Below are positions 41,508-50,153 of a DNA stretch of 64,000 bases, one piece after another (position 1 is the stretch's first letter; each line of letters begins with the position of its first letter). Below the pieces are notes generated by a model. It saw only the letters and a list, made by a program, of their open reading frames with translations, made no database searches and was not told the origin of the DNA. The translations under genes and the position numbers were made by a program. The stretch is taken from assembly GCF_013149275.1 (NCBI RefSeq), contig NZ_JABGNA010000004.1:310001-374000 (forward strand), read 5' to 3'. This DNA comes from Mucilaginibacter sp. SG564. GTDB taxonomy: Bacteria > Bacteroidota > Bacteroidia > Sphingobacteriales > Sphingobacteriaceae.

Positions 41508-43925
41508 TTATTGTACTTCAAACTCTTTTTTCAATTTAATATCCACCGATGAGCTGCCTATCATGACCATGAATTTGCCGGGTTCAACCGTCCAGTTCAT
41601 GTTTTTATCCAGTATGGCCAGGTCGTCAGGGTGCAGGGTAAATTGTACAATTTTCTTTTCGCCGGGGGCCAGGTTTACGCGTTCAAAGCCGCGCAGATCA
41701 TACTCGTAAGTGGTTACACTGCTTACTTCGTCTTTAAGGTATAGTTGCACTACCTCATCGCCTTTGCGGCTGCCGGTATTGGTTACATCCACGCTCACTT
41801 GTACATCGCCTTGTGCGTTTTCTTTCTCGGGCGATATCTGCAGGTTGCTGTATTCAAACTTGGTATAGCTTAAGCCATAGCCGTAAGGGTACAATGCGCC
41901 GTTCACACTGGTTTTGCCCCAGCTGTTTTCGCCGCCCTGGCTGGCCTGTGAGGCTGGCTTAAACGGAAAGTTAAATTCAATTTGCCCGGTAGTTTTTGGG
42001 AAGGTTATAGGTAGTCTGCCACCTGGGTTATTATCGCCAAACAGGGTTTCGGCAACAACCTTACCGCTTTCGGGGCCGGGGAACCAGGCTTCGAGTATGG
42101 CCGGTACAAATTTATTTTCCCAGTTGATGGTGAGCGGTTGCCCGTTGATCATCACCATCACTACCGGTTTGCCGGTAGCCTGTAGTGCCTGGATCAGTTT
42201 TAACTGCCTGCCGGGTAAATTTAGTCCTGTACGGGACAGGCTCTCGCCTACCCTTTCAAAGTCTTCGCCTACCACAGCTATTACTACGTCGGCCTGTTTG
42301 GCTTGTGTTACCGCCGAATCAATACCGGCTTGCTCCTGCGCCGTAAGCGGTGTTTCAATGATCTCACTTTCGGGCCAGGTGGCATCCACTACGTTACAGC
42401 CTTTGGCATAGGTAACATTTACATCCTTACCCACATAATTTTTAATCCCGTCCAACACATTGGTAACCGGGTTGTGCGACGGGCCGTAACGGCTGGTTGC
42501 ATAGTTTTTTTCGGCAGCCAGCGGACCAGTCACCAGTATGTTTTTCAATTTGCTTTTATCCAAAGGCAACAGATCGCCCTGGTTCTTCAACAATACCATC
42601 GATTCACGATTCATTTGCAACGACATAGCATTATCAGCCGCCGTATGCACTTTCTTGTCGGATGATTTTGGATCTTTTACATACGGGTCATCAAACAAAC
42701 CCAGGCGGAATTTTACCCGCAGCACATCACCAACCCGGGAGTCAACTACTTTCATAGAAAGCTTGTTTTCTTTGATCAGCTCGCGCAGGGGCATAATATA
42801 AGTTTGAGGCATGGTGAAGTTGGTGCGCACGTTTAGTCCGGCTTCTACGGCCTGTCTTACTGCTTCTTTATAATCACCTGCAACGTGATGTTTGGAGTAA
42901 AGGTATTCCACCGCCTCGCTATCGGATACCACATAGCCGTTGAAGCCAAATTTCTGGCGAAGCAGCTCGGTTAAGAAGTAATAACTGCCGGTAATGGGCA
43001 CGCCATCCCAATCGTTATAACTGCTCATAACACCCATAGGGTGCGCCTCCTGTATTACCCGGCGAAATGGGTACAGGTAGATCTGGTACATCTCGCGCGG
43101 GGCCACATGCGGATCGGTACGGGCGCTGCCGTCGCGACCACCTTTAGGCACACTGTATACCGCGAAATGTTTCAGGGTTGAGGCTACGCCCTCCTCCTGG
43201 ATACCCAGCACCATTTGTTTACCCAGTTCGGCAATGTGAAAAGGGTTTTCGCCATAACACTCCACTACCCGGCCCCAACGCTGATCGCGCGCAGGGTCAA
43301 GAATGGGTGCATAAACGTTAGTATATCCCAGTGCTTTAGCCTCGCGGCCAACGGTTTGCCCGGCCTGGCGTACCAGTTGTTTATCAAAAGTACTGCCGAT
43401 AGATATGGGCGCAGGCAAAGGTGTGGCCCGGTCATGATTGAGGCCGTGGATGCCTTCGTTGGTAAAATCAACCGGGATACCCAGTCGGGTTTCTTCTACA
43501 AACCATTTTTGGATGGTATTAATGGCCGAAGCATGTTTGCTGTAGGGGAAAGAATATTCGGTGTACGCCCTGTCGGTTGTGGAAACCAAATTGTTTAGCT
43601 CCTCGTCGATATTGGCAATACCATCTTTCCAAACCTCGTTTTTCCATGACTCGGCTGGCATTTCTTCTTTTAAAACCCGTTTGTAGCCATAAAGGGTGGC
43701 CATTTGGCAGGTTTTCTCTTCAACGGTCATCTGGCTTAGCAAGTCCGCAACGCGTTTATCAACGGTTTGCGAGGGGTCTTCAAAAACGTCCATTTTGCCG
43801 TTCTTGTTAAAATCAACCCAGCCTTTATGGTAAATGTTTTTTTGTTGTGCCGATGCGGATAGGGCTAATCCGGCGATCAGCGCGGAAGCCATGCCTGCGC
43901 GGCACAGGGAGTACTTTTTTCTCAT
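41508..43925 (-). CDS. bglX: Glycoside hydrolase family 3 beta-glucosidase/xylosidase
   Basis: An exported 805-residue GH3 enzyme. A signal peptide (about 1-26) is followed by an EF-hand-like DFNKNGKMDVFED (about 38-50), the GH3 N-terminal barrel with nucleophile Asp335 in GYVVSDSEAVEYL, the GH3 C-terminal domain with KNILVTGPLA, VVGEDFERVGESLSR and TGKPVVMVMINGQPLTI, and a fibronectin-III-like C-terminal domain (about 690-800). Substrate (beta-glucoside or xyloside) is not determined. A TATATTTG box lies upstream at 43958-43951 on the minus strand. No SusC/D pair is nearby. Confidence 0.92.
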   Translation of the reverse strand: MRKKYSLCRAGMASALIAGLALSASAQQKNIYHKGWVDFNKNGKMDVFEDPSQTVDKRVADLLSQMTVEEKTCQMATLYGYKRVLKEEMPAESWKNEVWKDGIANIDEELNNLVSTTDRAYTEYSFPYSKHASAINTIQKWFVEETRLGIPVDFTNEGIHGLNHDRATPLPAPISIGSTFDKQLVRQAGQTVGREAKALGYTNVYAPILDPARDQRWGRVVECYGENPFHIAELGKQMVLGIQEEGVASTLKHFAVYSVPKGGRDGSARTDPHVAPREMYQIYLYPFRRVIQEAHPMGVMSSYNDWDGVPITGSYYFLTELLRQKFGFNGYVVSDSEAVEYLYSKHHVAGDYKEAVRQAVEAGLNVRTNFTMPQTYIMPLRELIKENKLSMKVVDSRVGDVLRVKFRLGLFDDPYVKDPKSSDKKVHTAADNAMSLQMNRESMVLLKNQGDLLPLDKSKLKNILVTGPLAAEKNYATSRYGPSHNPVTNVLDGIKNYVGKDVNVTYAKGCNVVDATWPESEIIETPLTAQEQAGIDSAVTQAKQADVVIAVVGEDFERVGESLSRTGLNLPGRQLKLIQALQATGKPVVMVMINGQPLTINWENKFVPAILEAWFPGPESGKVVAETLFGDNNPGGRLPITFPKTTGQIEFNFPFKPASQASQGGENSWGKTSVNGALYPYGYGLSYTKFEYSNLQISPEKENAQGDVQVSVDVTNTGSRKGDEVVQLYLKDEVSSVTTYEYDLRGFERVNLAPGEKKIVQFTLHPDDLAILDKNMNWTVEPGKFMVMIGSSSVDIKLKKEFEVQ

Positions 43926-44041
43926 GCAGATATAATTGGGGTTACTACGCCAAATATATGTTTTAAGAGTTCTGCTGGCTTATACACACCTTACAGAAGT
44001 TACGAAAACGTTTTCGGAAGGATTGATTATCCCTGCAGGCC

Positions 44042-44114
44042 TGTCATCCTGAGCTTGTCGAAGGACGCGCGTAAAGGCCCCGCCCACCATACTTCGACGG
44101 AGCTCAGTATGACA
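44042..44114. repeat. TGTCAT-type palindromic element
   Basis: Arms TGTCATCCTGAGCTTGTCGA and CTTCGACGGAGCTCAGTATG then ACA, around a CG-rich centre (GGCCCCGCCC). The word CTGAGCTTGTCGAAG is a common dispersed palindrome in this phylum. It lies between the GH3 and hydrolase genes. Confidence 0.75.
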
Positions 44115-44129
44115 CCCTGTTTAAAATTA

Positions 44130-45143
44130 TCATTCCTTCAAATTCTTTACAAAAAACCCTACCGCCAAACTATCCATCTTTAAATGCACCTGGTGCCTGC
44201 TCACGGAAGCATCATCGGTAAAATAAGTTGGGGCTTCTTTTTTTACATCATCGATGGCTTCCTGCAGCATTACATAATGACCGATTTTACCCGGGTTGAT
44301 GTAATACAGTGAACCTTTGATGAGCTGATGGTAACGCAGCGCATTGGTTTTTACCGGGGCCATGCTATCGCTTTGCGAACCAACAATATAAACCGGGGCG
44401 GTGATATCCTTATCCGTAACAAAGCCTGGCCCCAATGCAGGTGAAATGGCAAAGAAGGCCCTGATCCGCTTATCATACAACGGCGGGGGATTTTTGGCTA
44501 CGGCCAGCAGATCTTTATCGTCAAGATATTTGCTGATACCAGGAAATTCAGGTACATTAATTTCATTTCTTCCGATGGTTTTATAATAATTGAGCAGCGA
44601 CAAGAAATCAAACTTCCCTCCGGCCAGAGCTATAGCTGTATAACCACCGAATGAAAAACCGGCCATACCAATTTTACCGGGGTCGATCATATCCTTTATA
44701 TCCGGTTGGGTTAATAAACTACCGATCACAAAGCTGATATCCCGCGGGCGCTCCCAGGGTTTTAAAAATTCCAGGGCAATCTTATGGTCATAGGTATTAC
44801 CCCAATGATCAACCGCGGCTACAATGAATCCTTTTTGCACCAAAGCATCGGCCAGCCATTCCAATGAAAGCCGACTGCCTCCCGTGCCATGCGAGATCAT
44901 GATCAAGGGCAGCTTAGCGGTGGGCAATTTACCATCGCGCACGGTATAGGCCCGGGTAAAGGGCGAAAATGCCTTATCACTTTGTTTTAAGGTATCGGTT
45001 GTGGGGTACCAAATTTCGGTAACCAATGGGCGGTTACGTTTTTCGTCCTTAAAACGAACAGTTCGTTCGCCAATAAGCGTTTGTGCGCAAATAGTGTGGT
45101 TGAACAGGGCAATGAGGAGCGTAATGTAAGTTGAGCGGTGCAT
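44130..45143 (-). CDS. Alpha/beta hydrolase (PAF-acetylhydrolase/dienelactone hydrolase-like)
   Basis: A 337-residue exported hydrolase (signal MHRSTYITLLIALFNHTICAQ). The nucleophile elbow is GMAGFSFGGYTA (GxSxG), with an oxyanion LPLIMISHGTGGSRL and a later Asp and His (VYIVGSQSDSMAP, IGHYVML). Start ATG 45143 is preferred; an upstream ATG would add an unlikely leader before the signal peptide. It follows a Crp-like regulator gene by 68 bp on the same strand, perhaps one operon. Confidence 0.85.
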   Translation of the reverse strand: MHRSTYITLLIALFNHTICAQTLIGERTVRFKDEKRNRPLVTEIWYPTTDTLKQSDKAFSPFTRAYTVRDGKLPTAKLPLIMISHGTGGSRLSLEWLADALVQKGFIVAAVDHWGNTYDHKIALEFLKPWERPRDISFVIGSLLTQPDIKDMIDPGKIGMAGFSFGGYTAIALAGGKFDFLSLLNYYKTIGRNEINVPEFPGISKYLDDKDLLAVAKNPPPLYDKRIRAFFAISPALGPGFVTDKDITAPVYIVGSQSDSMAPVKTNALRYHQLIKGSLYYINPGKIGHYVMLQEAIDDVKKEAPTYFTDDASVSRHQVHLKMDSLAVGFFVKNLKE

Positions 45144-45211
45144 AGGATTATCTGATTGAAATACAAAACAAGCCCATATACCTTGTAAAAAGATTGACAA
45201 TAGTCAATAAA

Positions 45212-45781
45212 TCATTTTTTTGATTTAAGGCGGCTCAGTGTTTCCTGCGATATGCCCAGGTAATCGGCAATAATTTTGTTGGGTAAACGCTGTATCAATC
45301 CGGGTTGTGTTTGCATCAGGATATTGTAACGCTCTTTGGCATCCAAGGTTATCAGGCTTTCGATACGCTCAATGGAGGCTATATAATCCAGCTCCAAACC
45401 CATGCGCATCATGGTTTCCCAACCGGGTATTTCCTGCATCAGAATTTGTGAATCCTGCCGACTGATCATCAATAGCTCAGAAGCCTCCATACTTTGTATA
45501 GCCGCCACCGATGGTTTTTGCTGCACAAAACTGGGAAAGGCAGTACCAAAATGATTTTCAAATATCAAAAAACGTGTCCATTCGCTTCCATCATCCTTGG
45601 TTAAAAAAACACGCAGGCAACCTTTCACTACAAAAAACAAGTACCGGGCTACATTTCCTTTTTCAAGCAGGATTTCCCCGCGTTTGGTAAGCCTCGGTTT
45701 ATAACAGCTATTAACCAGCTGTTCCTGTTCGGTAGTGAGGGTAATTTTTCCTTCCAGTTGTTGTTGTAACGCGGGGTGCAT
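45212..45781 (-). CDS. Crp/Fnr-family transcriptional regulator
   Basis: A 189-residue protein with a cyclic-nucleotide-binding-like beta-roll (GEILLEKGNVARYLFFVVKGCLRVF) and C-terminal helix-turn-helix (IIADYLGISQETLSRLKSKK). It has no Fnr-type cysteine cluster. This short form is common in Bacteroidota and probably controls neighbouring genes. Upstream, at 45806-45835, is a C-rich hairpin repeat. Confidence 0.9.
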   Translation of the reverse strand: MHPALQQQLEGKITLTTEQEQLVNSCYKPRLTKRGEILLEKGNVARYLFFVVKGCLRVFLTKDDGSEWTRFLIFENHFGTAFPSFVQQKPSVAAIQSMEASELLMISRQDSQILMQEIPGWETMMRMGLELDYIASIERIESLITLDAKERYNILMQTQPGLIQRLPNKIIADYLGISQETLSRLKSKK

Positions 45782-45805
45782 ACGCTAACATAAGCATTAT
45801 TTATT

Positions 45806-45835
45806 AGCCCCCCAACCCCCCGGAAGGGGGTGCTT
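45806..45835. repeat. CCCCCAACCCCC/GGGGG hairpin repeat
   Basis: AGCCCCCCAACCCCCCGGAA then GGGGGTGCTTTTT. Compact hairpin in the macrodomain-Crp gap, typical of a dispersed Bacteroidota repeat. Confidence 0.6.
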
Positions 45836-45862
45836 TTTGACGTGTTGCTTATTGACCGCCTA

Positions 45863-46384
45863 TTAGTGAAGCAAATGCTTATATATCTCATAATTCTCGT
45901 CGTCAAAGCAAACAAATATCACCTGCTGTATACTACCATTTCTGGCTAAAAAATGCTTTACAGTATGGACAGCTATTTCCGCCGCCTTTTGCTTAGGGAA
46001 ATGATAAATTCCGGTGCTGATATTAGGGAAAGCAATAGTTGTTAGGTTGTTTTGTACGGCCTGTTTCAGGCTGTTTAAATAAGCAGATGCCAACAGTGCT
46101 TCCTCGCCGCTATTCCCATTATTGTAGACAGGTCCAACGGCGTGGATCACATAGGTGGCAGGCAAATTCCCAGCTGTTGTGATCACCGCTTCACCTGTTT
46201 TACAACCACCCTGCCTGTTGCGGATTTGAACACACTCTTCTAATATAGCTTTACCTCCGGCACGGTGTATAGCGCCATCAACGCCACCGCCACCCAACAA
46301 GGAGGTATTGGCTGCATTCACAATAGCATCAGCTTTAATCCTGGTAATATCGCCTTTGACCAGTGTAATACGGCTATTATTCAT
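45863..46384 (-). CDS. Macrodomain protein (O-acetyl-ADP-ribose deacetylase-like)
   Basis: The 173-residue protein is a single macrodomain: [34 protein letters not shown] (about 10-43), [10 protein letters not shown], and [23 protein letters not shown]. Members remove acetyl or ADP-ribose groups from ADP-ribose derivatives and proteins. It is transcribed just after the EncFtn gene, 12 bp between them, so the two likely share a messenger. No ADP-ribosyltransferase is nearby. Confidence 0.93.
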   Translation of the reverse strand: MNNSRITLVKGDITRIKADAIVNAANTSLLGGGGVDGAIHRAGGKAILEECVQIRNRQGGCKTGEAVITTAGNLPATYVIHAVGPVYNNGNSGEEALLASAYLNSLKQAVQNNLTTIAFPNISTGIYHFPKQKAAEIAVHTVKHFLARNGSIQQVIFVCFDDENYEIYKHLLH

Positions 46385-46396
46385 GAAGCAAATATA

Positions 46397-46711
46397 CTAC
46401 TCTGCCGCTTCCTCACCTTTGGTACCCAGCTTTACAATATCGCCTTTTTGAAATAATATAGCTTGCAGGGTTTTACGCCATACCGGCTTTTTACGCAGCA
46501 GGAATTCCAGATCCATACCAAAGTGTTTAAACTCTTCCTGCTGGGCGTTTTGCATAATAGCTTTGGCCGCCTTGTCGGTTTCAACAGATATGCGTTGTTC
46601 ATACCAGTTGATGGCCTCGGCCTCTTCGGTTAAGGATACGATCATCCGCGCAAAAGTCCTGGTTTGGGCGGATAGCTCGTTGGCTGGTTCGTGATATTGA
46701 TCAAATGACAT
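46397..46711 (-). CDS. Encapsulated-ferritin-like protein (EncFtn family)
   Basis: A 104-residue, two-helix protein. YHEPANELSAQTRTFARMIVSLTEEAEAINWYEQR and QQEEFKHFGMDLEFLLRKKPVWRKTLQAILFQKG match the EncFtn pattern, with metal-binding Glu30, Glu32, Glu60 and His63 in place. EncFtn forms a decameric ferroxidase delivered to encapsulin shells. Here the C-terminus ends GTKGEEAAE, with no GSLGIGSL-type cargo tag, and no encapsulin gene is in the window, so it may act unencapsulated. ATG at 46711 is preferred over a longer frame beginning in the promoter. It diverges from a Crp-like gene. Confidence 0.72.
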   Translation of the reverse strand: MSFDQYHEPANELSAQTRTFARMIVSLTEEAEAINWYEQRISVETDKAAKAIMQNAQQEEFKHFGMDLEFLLRKKPVWRKTLQAILFQKGDIVKLGTKGEEAAE

Positions 46712-46795
46712 AATATTTTTTATTTTGAAAAGGTATAGCACTCTGCTTTTGTTTTGATATACCGATATTTAGAAAGGATACAGATTAAAACCAGG

Positions 46796-47404
46796 ATGCT
46801 GAAACCAACGTTAACTAAGAAAACATCAGGCGTCCTTAAATCGCACATGAAACAGGAAGAACCATTACTAGCACAACCCGCCATCAGATTGGCCTGGAAA
46901 AAATATCGCCACTTATGGAAGCATGCAGAAGTTCCGGCCAGGCATCTGCTTTTAAAAGAGGGTGATATCAGTCGCAAGGCTTTTTTAATTGAAAAGGGTA
47001 GTATCCGCACCTGGTTTTATCATGATGGCAAAGAGATCAGCTTTCAGTTTTTTTTTGAGGGTGATGTGGTTTCATCCCCGCAAAGCATGCGTAAACATAT
47101 ACCAAGTCCGTTCAGTATCGAAACACTGGAGCCATCCACCATATGCTGGCTGGATGCAGGCGATATGGAAAAAGTGCGGAAAGATCCCGTACTATATCAG
47201 TTTATCATTGAACAAGCTGGCGATAAGCAAGCCGAATTTATGCAGCATTTCTTTTCATACTTAAAAGATAGCCCTACCCAGCGCTACGAAAACCTGCTGC
47301 GGCAAAAACCCGAAGTGATCCGGCGGGTGCCTCTGCAGCACATCGCCTCCTACCTGGGTATTACGCAGGTATCCCTGAGCCGCATCCGTAATAAAATTAA
47401 GTGA
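46796..47404 (+). CDS. Crp/Fnr-family transcriptional regulator
   Basis: A protein of about 202 residues with an effector beta-roll (LLLKEGDISRKAFLIEKGSIRTWFYHDGKEISFQFFFEGDVV) and C-terminal helix-turn-helix (LQHIASYLGITQVSLSRIRNKIK). The start is uncertain: ATG 46796 or ATG 46847 (MKQEEPLLAQ). It diverges from the EncFtn-macrodomain operon, which it may control. It is only distantly similar to the regulator at 45212. Confidence 0.88.
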   Translation: MLKPTLTKKTSGVLKSHMKQEEPLLAQPAIRLAWKKYRHLWKHAEVPARHLLLKEGDISRKAFLIEKGSIRTWFYHDGKEISFQFFFEGDVVSSPQSMRKHIPSPFSIETLEPSTICWLDAGDMEKVRKDPVLYQFIIEQAGDKQAEFMQHFFSYLKDSPTQRYENLLRQKPEVIRRVPLQHIASYLGITQVSLSRIRNKIK

Positions 47405-47481
47405 GCCGGCATTATTTATCTTTTGTTAAATGATACGCGGCTAAAACTGCAGAGATTTGTTGTAATCAAATACAACAGGTT

Positions 47482-47838
47482 ATGAGTTTGCTAAAAATAA
47501 TCCCAAAGATCATTTATAAAGATGTTCAAATAGGTGTAAACCTCTTCGCCGCGCTTGGTTTTGAAACCAAATACGCCGAAGAAGGATTTTACATTATGGC
47601 GCGCGAGGGTGTTACTATTCAGTTAGTGGCCAGCGAAGAAGATTTCCATGTATATGACCGCCCCGAAATGCGAATAGATACCAACGATATTGAAGGTTAT
47701 TATGCCGAGATCAGTTCCAAACATCCGGAAATATTGCACCCTAATTTAAAGGTAATCAAGAACCAGCCCTGGGGTTTGAGAGAATTCGCGGTATTGGATG
47801 AAACAACCGTTTGTATTATTATTCAACAAGCTATTTAA
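47482..47838 (+). CDS. VOC/glyoxalase-fold protein
   Basis: The 118-residue protein has one VOC module: IPKIIYKDVQIGVNLFAALGFETKYAEEGFYIMAREGVTIQLV and NQPWGLREFAVLDETTVCIII. This fits the bleomycin-resistance/glyoxalase superfamily; metal ligands cannot be assigned with confidence. The next gene starts 2 bp after its stop, so they are co-transcribed. Function unknown. Confidence 0.8.
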   Translation: MSLLKIIPKIIYKDVQIGVNLFAALGFETKYAEEGFYIMAREGVTIQLVASEEDFHVYDRPEMRIDTNDIEGYYAEISSKHPEILHPNLKVIKNQPWGLREFAVLDETTVCIIIQQAI

Positions 47839-47840
47839 CC

Positions 47841-48725
47841 ATGAACAGCAACGAAGAATTACTTTCAAAAGATAGGGATTATAGCAGTATTAGCCCATCG
47901 GCGCGTGCATTACTATTGCTTAAAGGCTTTACTGATATTCCATTTGCGTTGGAAGCGGCTAAGCTGATCAGCAGGCCCGATCATTACCAACCAGATTTTA
48001 GTATTCAAGAGCTTGCTTTCTGGGGACGTGTGCTTCACTTTGAATCGCGGTATACGAGTATTGATCAGTTACTGGCAGGCTTACCTGCGCGAAATATTCT
48101 GGAGATCTCTTCCGGGTTCTCATTCCGGGGATTAAGCTCGGTAATGAACAAAGAGGTGTATTATATCGATACCGATCTGCCCGAGGTAATTACAACTAAG
48201 CAAAGTTTACTGGATGACCTGTTGCATCAGCAGATACCTAAAGGCAAACTGGAAACTTTAGCGCTCAACGCGCTTGATGAAGCTGCTTTTACAGCTACTA
48301 CTGATCATTTCCCCGCAGGAGAAGTGATTGTAGTAAATGAGGGCTTGCTGGTTTACCTGGATATGGACGAAAAACGAAAACTATGCCACAACATCCGTGA
48401 GGTGCTCCGGCAACGGGGCGGCTACTGGATCACGGCCGATATCTATGTAAAATCTCCTAATCGCTTCCCGGGTTTTCAAATGAAAGATAAACTACAGGAG
48501 TTTTTCAGGGAGCATCGCATTGAGGAAAATAAATTCAACAGCTTTGAAGAGGCCGAAGCATTTTTTAACTCTGAAGGTTTTATCATCGATAAAGAAGCCG
48601 AAGCAGGGCATCGTGACTCGGGCTCGTTAAAATATCTTTTGGCAAACGCCACCCGGGAGCAGTTGGAAAATATGCGCGGTGTGGGACGCGTACGTGCAAC
48701 CTGGCGTTTAAAACTGGCTGATTAA
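47841..48725 (+). CDS. Leucine carboxyl methyltransferase-family (LCM) protein
   Basis: The 294 residues have an LCM/PPM-type SAM-dependent methyltransferase pattern: SARALLLLKGFTDIPFA, NILEISSGFSFRGLSSV (SAM loop), VYYIDTDLPEVITTKQSLL, and VNEGLLVYLDMDEKRKLCHNI. ATG 47841 is chosen over a TTG in the preceding gene. Substrate unknown; neighbours give no hint beyond the VOC gene. Confidence 0.8.
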   Translation: MNSNEELLSKDRDYSSISPSARALLLLKGFTDIPFALEAAKLISRPDHYQPDFSIQELAFWGRVLHFESRYTSIDQLLAGLPARNILEISSGFSFRGLSSVMNKEVYYIDTDLPEVITTKQSLLDDLLHQQIPKGKLETLALNALDEAAFTATTDHFPAGEVIVVNEGLLVYLDMDEKRKLCHNIREVLRQRGGYWITADIYVKSPNRFPGFQMKDKLQEFFREHRIEENKFNSFEEAEAFFNSEGFIIDKEAEAGHRDSGSLKYLLANATREQLENMRGVGRVRATWRLKLAD

Positions 48726-48822
48726 TTTTTTATTATTAAACCAAATTATAAATTACAGGTCATAACAATAATATCATATTATTGCCATAGTATGGTATTA
48801 TTATTTTAACAAATCCTGCTTT

Positions 48823-49539
48823 ATGAAAAAATTAACCCTTATCATCACTGCTATTGCCTTTATTGTTGTTTCCTGCAAAAAAGATAATAAATCGCCTGTC
48901 GTAACCAATCAACCAGATCCCAACTGGATCAGGCTGGAAATACCCAATGGTAAAGCGGCCTATGCCGTTGCCGGTAATATTGATGACACTTTATTGGTTA
49001 CCACCTGGACCAAAGCTTATTTCACTGCCGATCAGGGTAAAACCTGGCAGGAATCAAAAAACTTCAACGGGCCGATACAAGGCCTGTACACCAATAAAGA
49101 TACCGTAATGTCGCTATTACTTGCCGGAGGTTTGGAATTGGAAGGCACCCTGAAGGCTTCCGTAGCACAATTTTATACCCTTGATATGGGCAAAAGCTGG
49201 AACCGGTACTTAAATTATCAACGGGCACAAAAGATCATTATGCCCATTGGTATTGTGCAATCGGCACAAAACAAAACAACCTACCAGTTAAAATATAATA
49301 CCAAGCCAGCTTCGGCCAATAGTACGTCCTATATCCATGACCCTACAACCATACTCCGCGACGGTAACGCCCTCGAACTTCCGTTTAAAGTCCGGATTCG
49401 GAATTTGTATATGGACAGTAAGGACCGCTTGTATGTAGCCGCTTCGGGTGGTATTTACAATCAGGATAAAGATGCGTTTACCTTCAACGAGGGTAATACC
49501 CCTGCAGTGATTTATGTATCGCGCAAGGAATTACCATAG
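48823..49539 (+). CDS. Lipoprotein with BNR/Asp-box propeller repeats
   Basis: A 238-residue lipoprotein: lipobox FIVVSC, mature CKKDNKSP. Asp-box-like turns TADQGKTWQ and TLDMGKSWN indicate a sialidase/BNR-type propeller, here with fewer repeats than a full six-bladed wheel. No glycosidase catalytic residues are seen. It has its own upstream region with a near-palindrome (ATAATATCATATTATT at 48769-48784). Role unknown. Confidence 0.7.
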   Translation: MKKLTLIITAIAFIVVSCKKDNKSPVVTNQPDPNWIRLEIPNGKAAYAVAGNIDDTLLVTTWTKAYFTADQGKTWQESKNFNGPIQGLYTNKDTVMSLLLAGGLELEGTLKASVAQFYTLDMGKSWNRYLNYQRAQKIIMPIGIVQSAQNKTTYQLKYNTKPASANSTSYIHDPTTILRDGNALELPFKVRIRNLYMDSKDRLYVAASGGIYNQDKDAFTFNEGNTPAVIYVSRKELP

Positions 49540-49552
49540 ATACTGATAGCTG

Positions 49553-49804
49553 TTAGTTTCTGACTTTAACCTCCAAAGGTGTCACGTTCCTGAAAGCGTA
49601 AGGAGCAATATCGCTGATACTTACTTTCATTACTTCCTGGGTATTTTTGATGGTCACATTCAGACTGCCATCGGGGTTAAGTGGTACGCTAACGTAGTGT
49701 TTGCCATCGGCTTGTGCTGGTGTGGCGCTGCCTTTCAGCAGGTTTACGGTTAAGGCTACAGCGATAATGGTTAATACAATTTTGGTGTACAGATCTGTTT
49801 TCAT
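49553..49804 (-). CDS. Small exported or membrane-anchored protein of unknown function
   Basis: An 83-residue protein with an N-terminal hydrophobic segment (KIVLTIIAVALTVNLL) that could be a signal anchor, then a short beta-rich domain (YVSVPLNPDGSLNVTIKN, YAFRNVTPLEVKV). Good reading-frame quality and convergent with the lipoprotein gene. I do not recognise the family. Similar small proteins appear in other Bacteroidota genomes, as far as I recall. Confidence 0.6.
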   Translation of the reverse strand: MKTDLYTKIVLTIIAVALTVNLLKGSATPAQADGKHYVSVPLNPDGSLNVTIKNTQEVMKVSISDIAPYAFRNVTPLEVKVRN

Positions 49805-49880
49805 AACTATATTGCTTTAAGTTTTAGATTGGGTATGTTTAAGGCAATATAATTAATACGACGATTAAAATTTAAAAAAA

Positions 49881-50140
49881 TGTCATTTCGAACGAGGTAC
49901 GAGGAGAAACTATCTCTCGACCGAAGGGAGAAATCTTTTACGCTTTGCCTAATCGTAGAGAATATTTCAAAAAATTTCATTTTTAGCGCGTCTTGTACGA
50001 TTGCCGGCGGGTTGTGGACTTGTGCTCTGTATGGTCACAAGTCAGCTTTACACACAATCTAACACACAAGACTTGCGCCAATATCTGCGCGCAATATCCG
50101 ATCGTGTAAGATTTCTCCTCGTACCTCGTTCGAAATGACA
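49881..50140. repeat. 260-bp element with 29-bp perfect terminal inverted repeats (TGTCAT family)
   Basis: Left arm begins TGTCATTTCGAACGAGGTAC and continues GAGGAGAAA; the exact complement ends the element. Inside are more partial palindromes but no clear protein. This looks like a MITE- or REP-like unit. It sits between two convergently placed minus-strand genes. Related shorter copies are at 44042, 61019 and 63916. Confidence 0.8.
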
Positions 50141-50153
50141 AATTGTGACTATC

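Noticed and set aside
42303..42801. Plus-strand frames of 120 and 87 codons
   Set aside because: Antisense to the GH3 gene, whose active-site frame is unambiguous.
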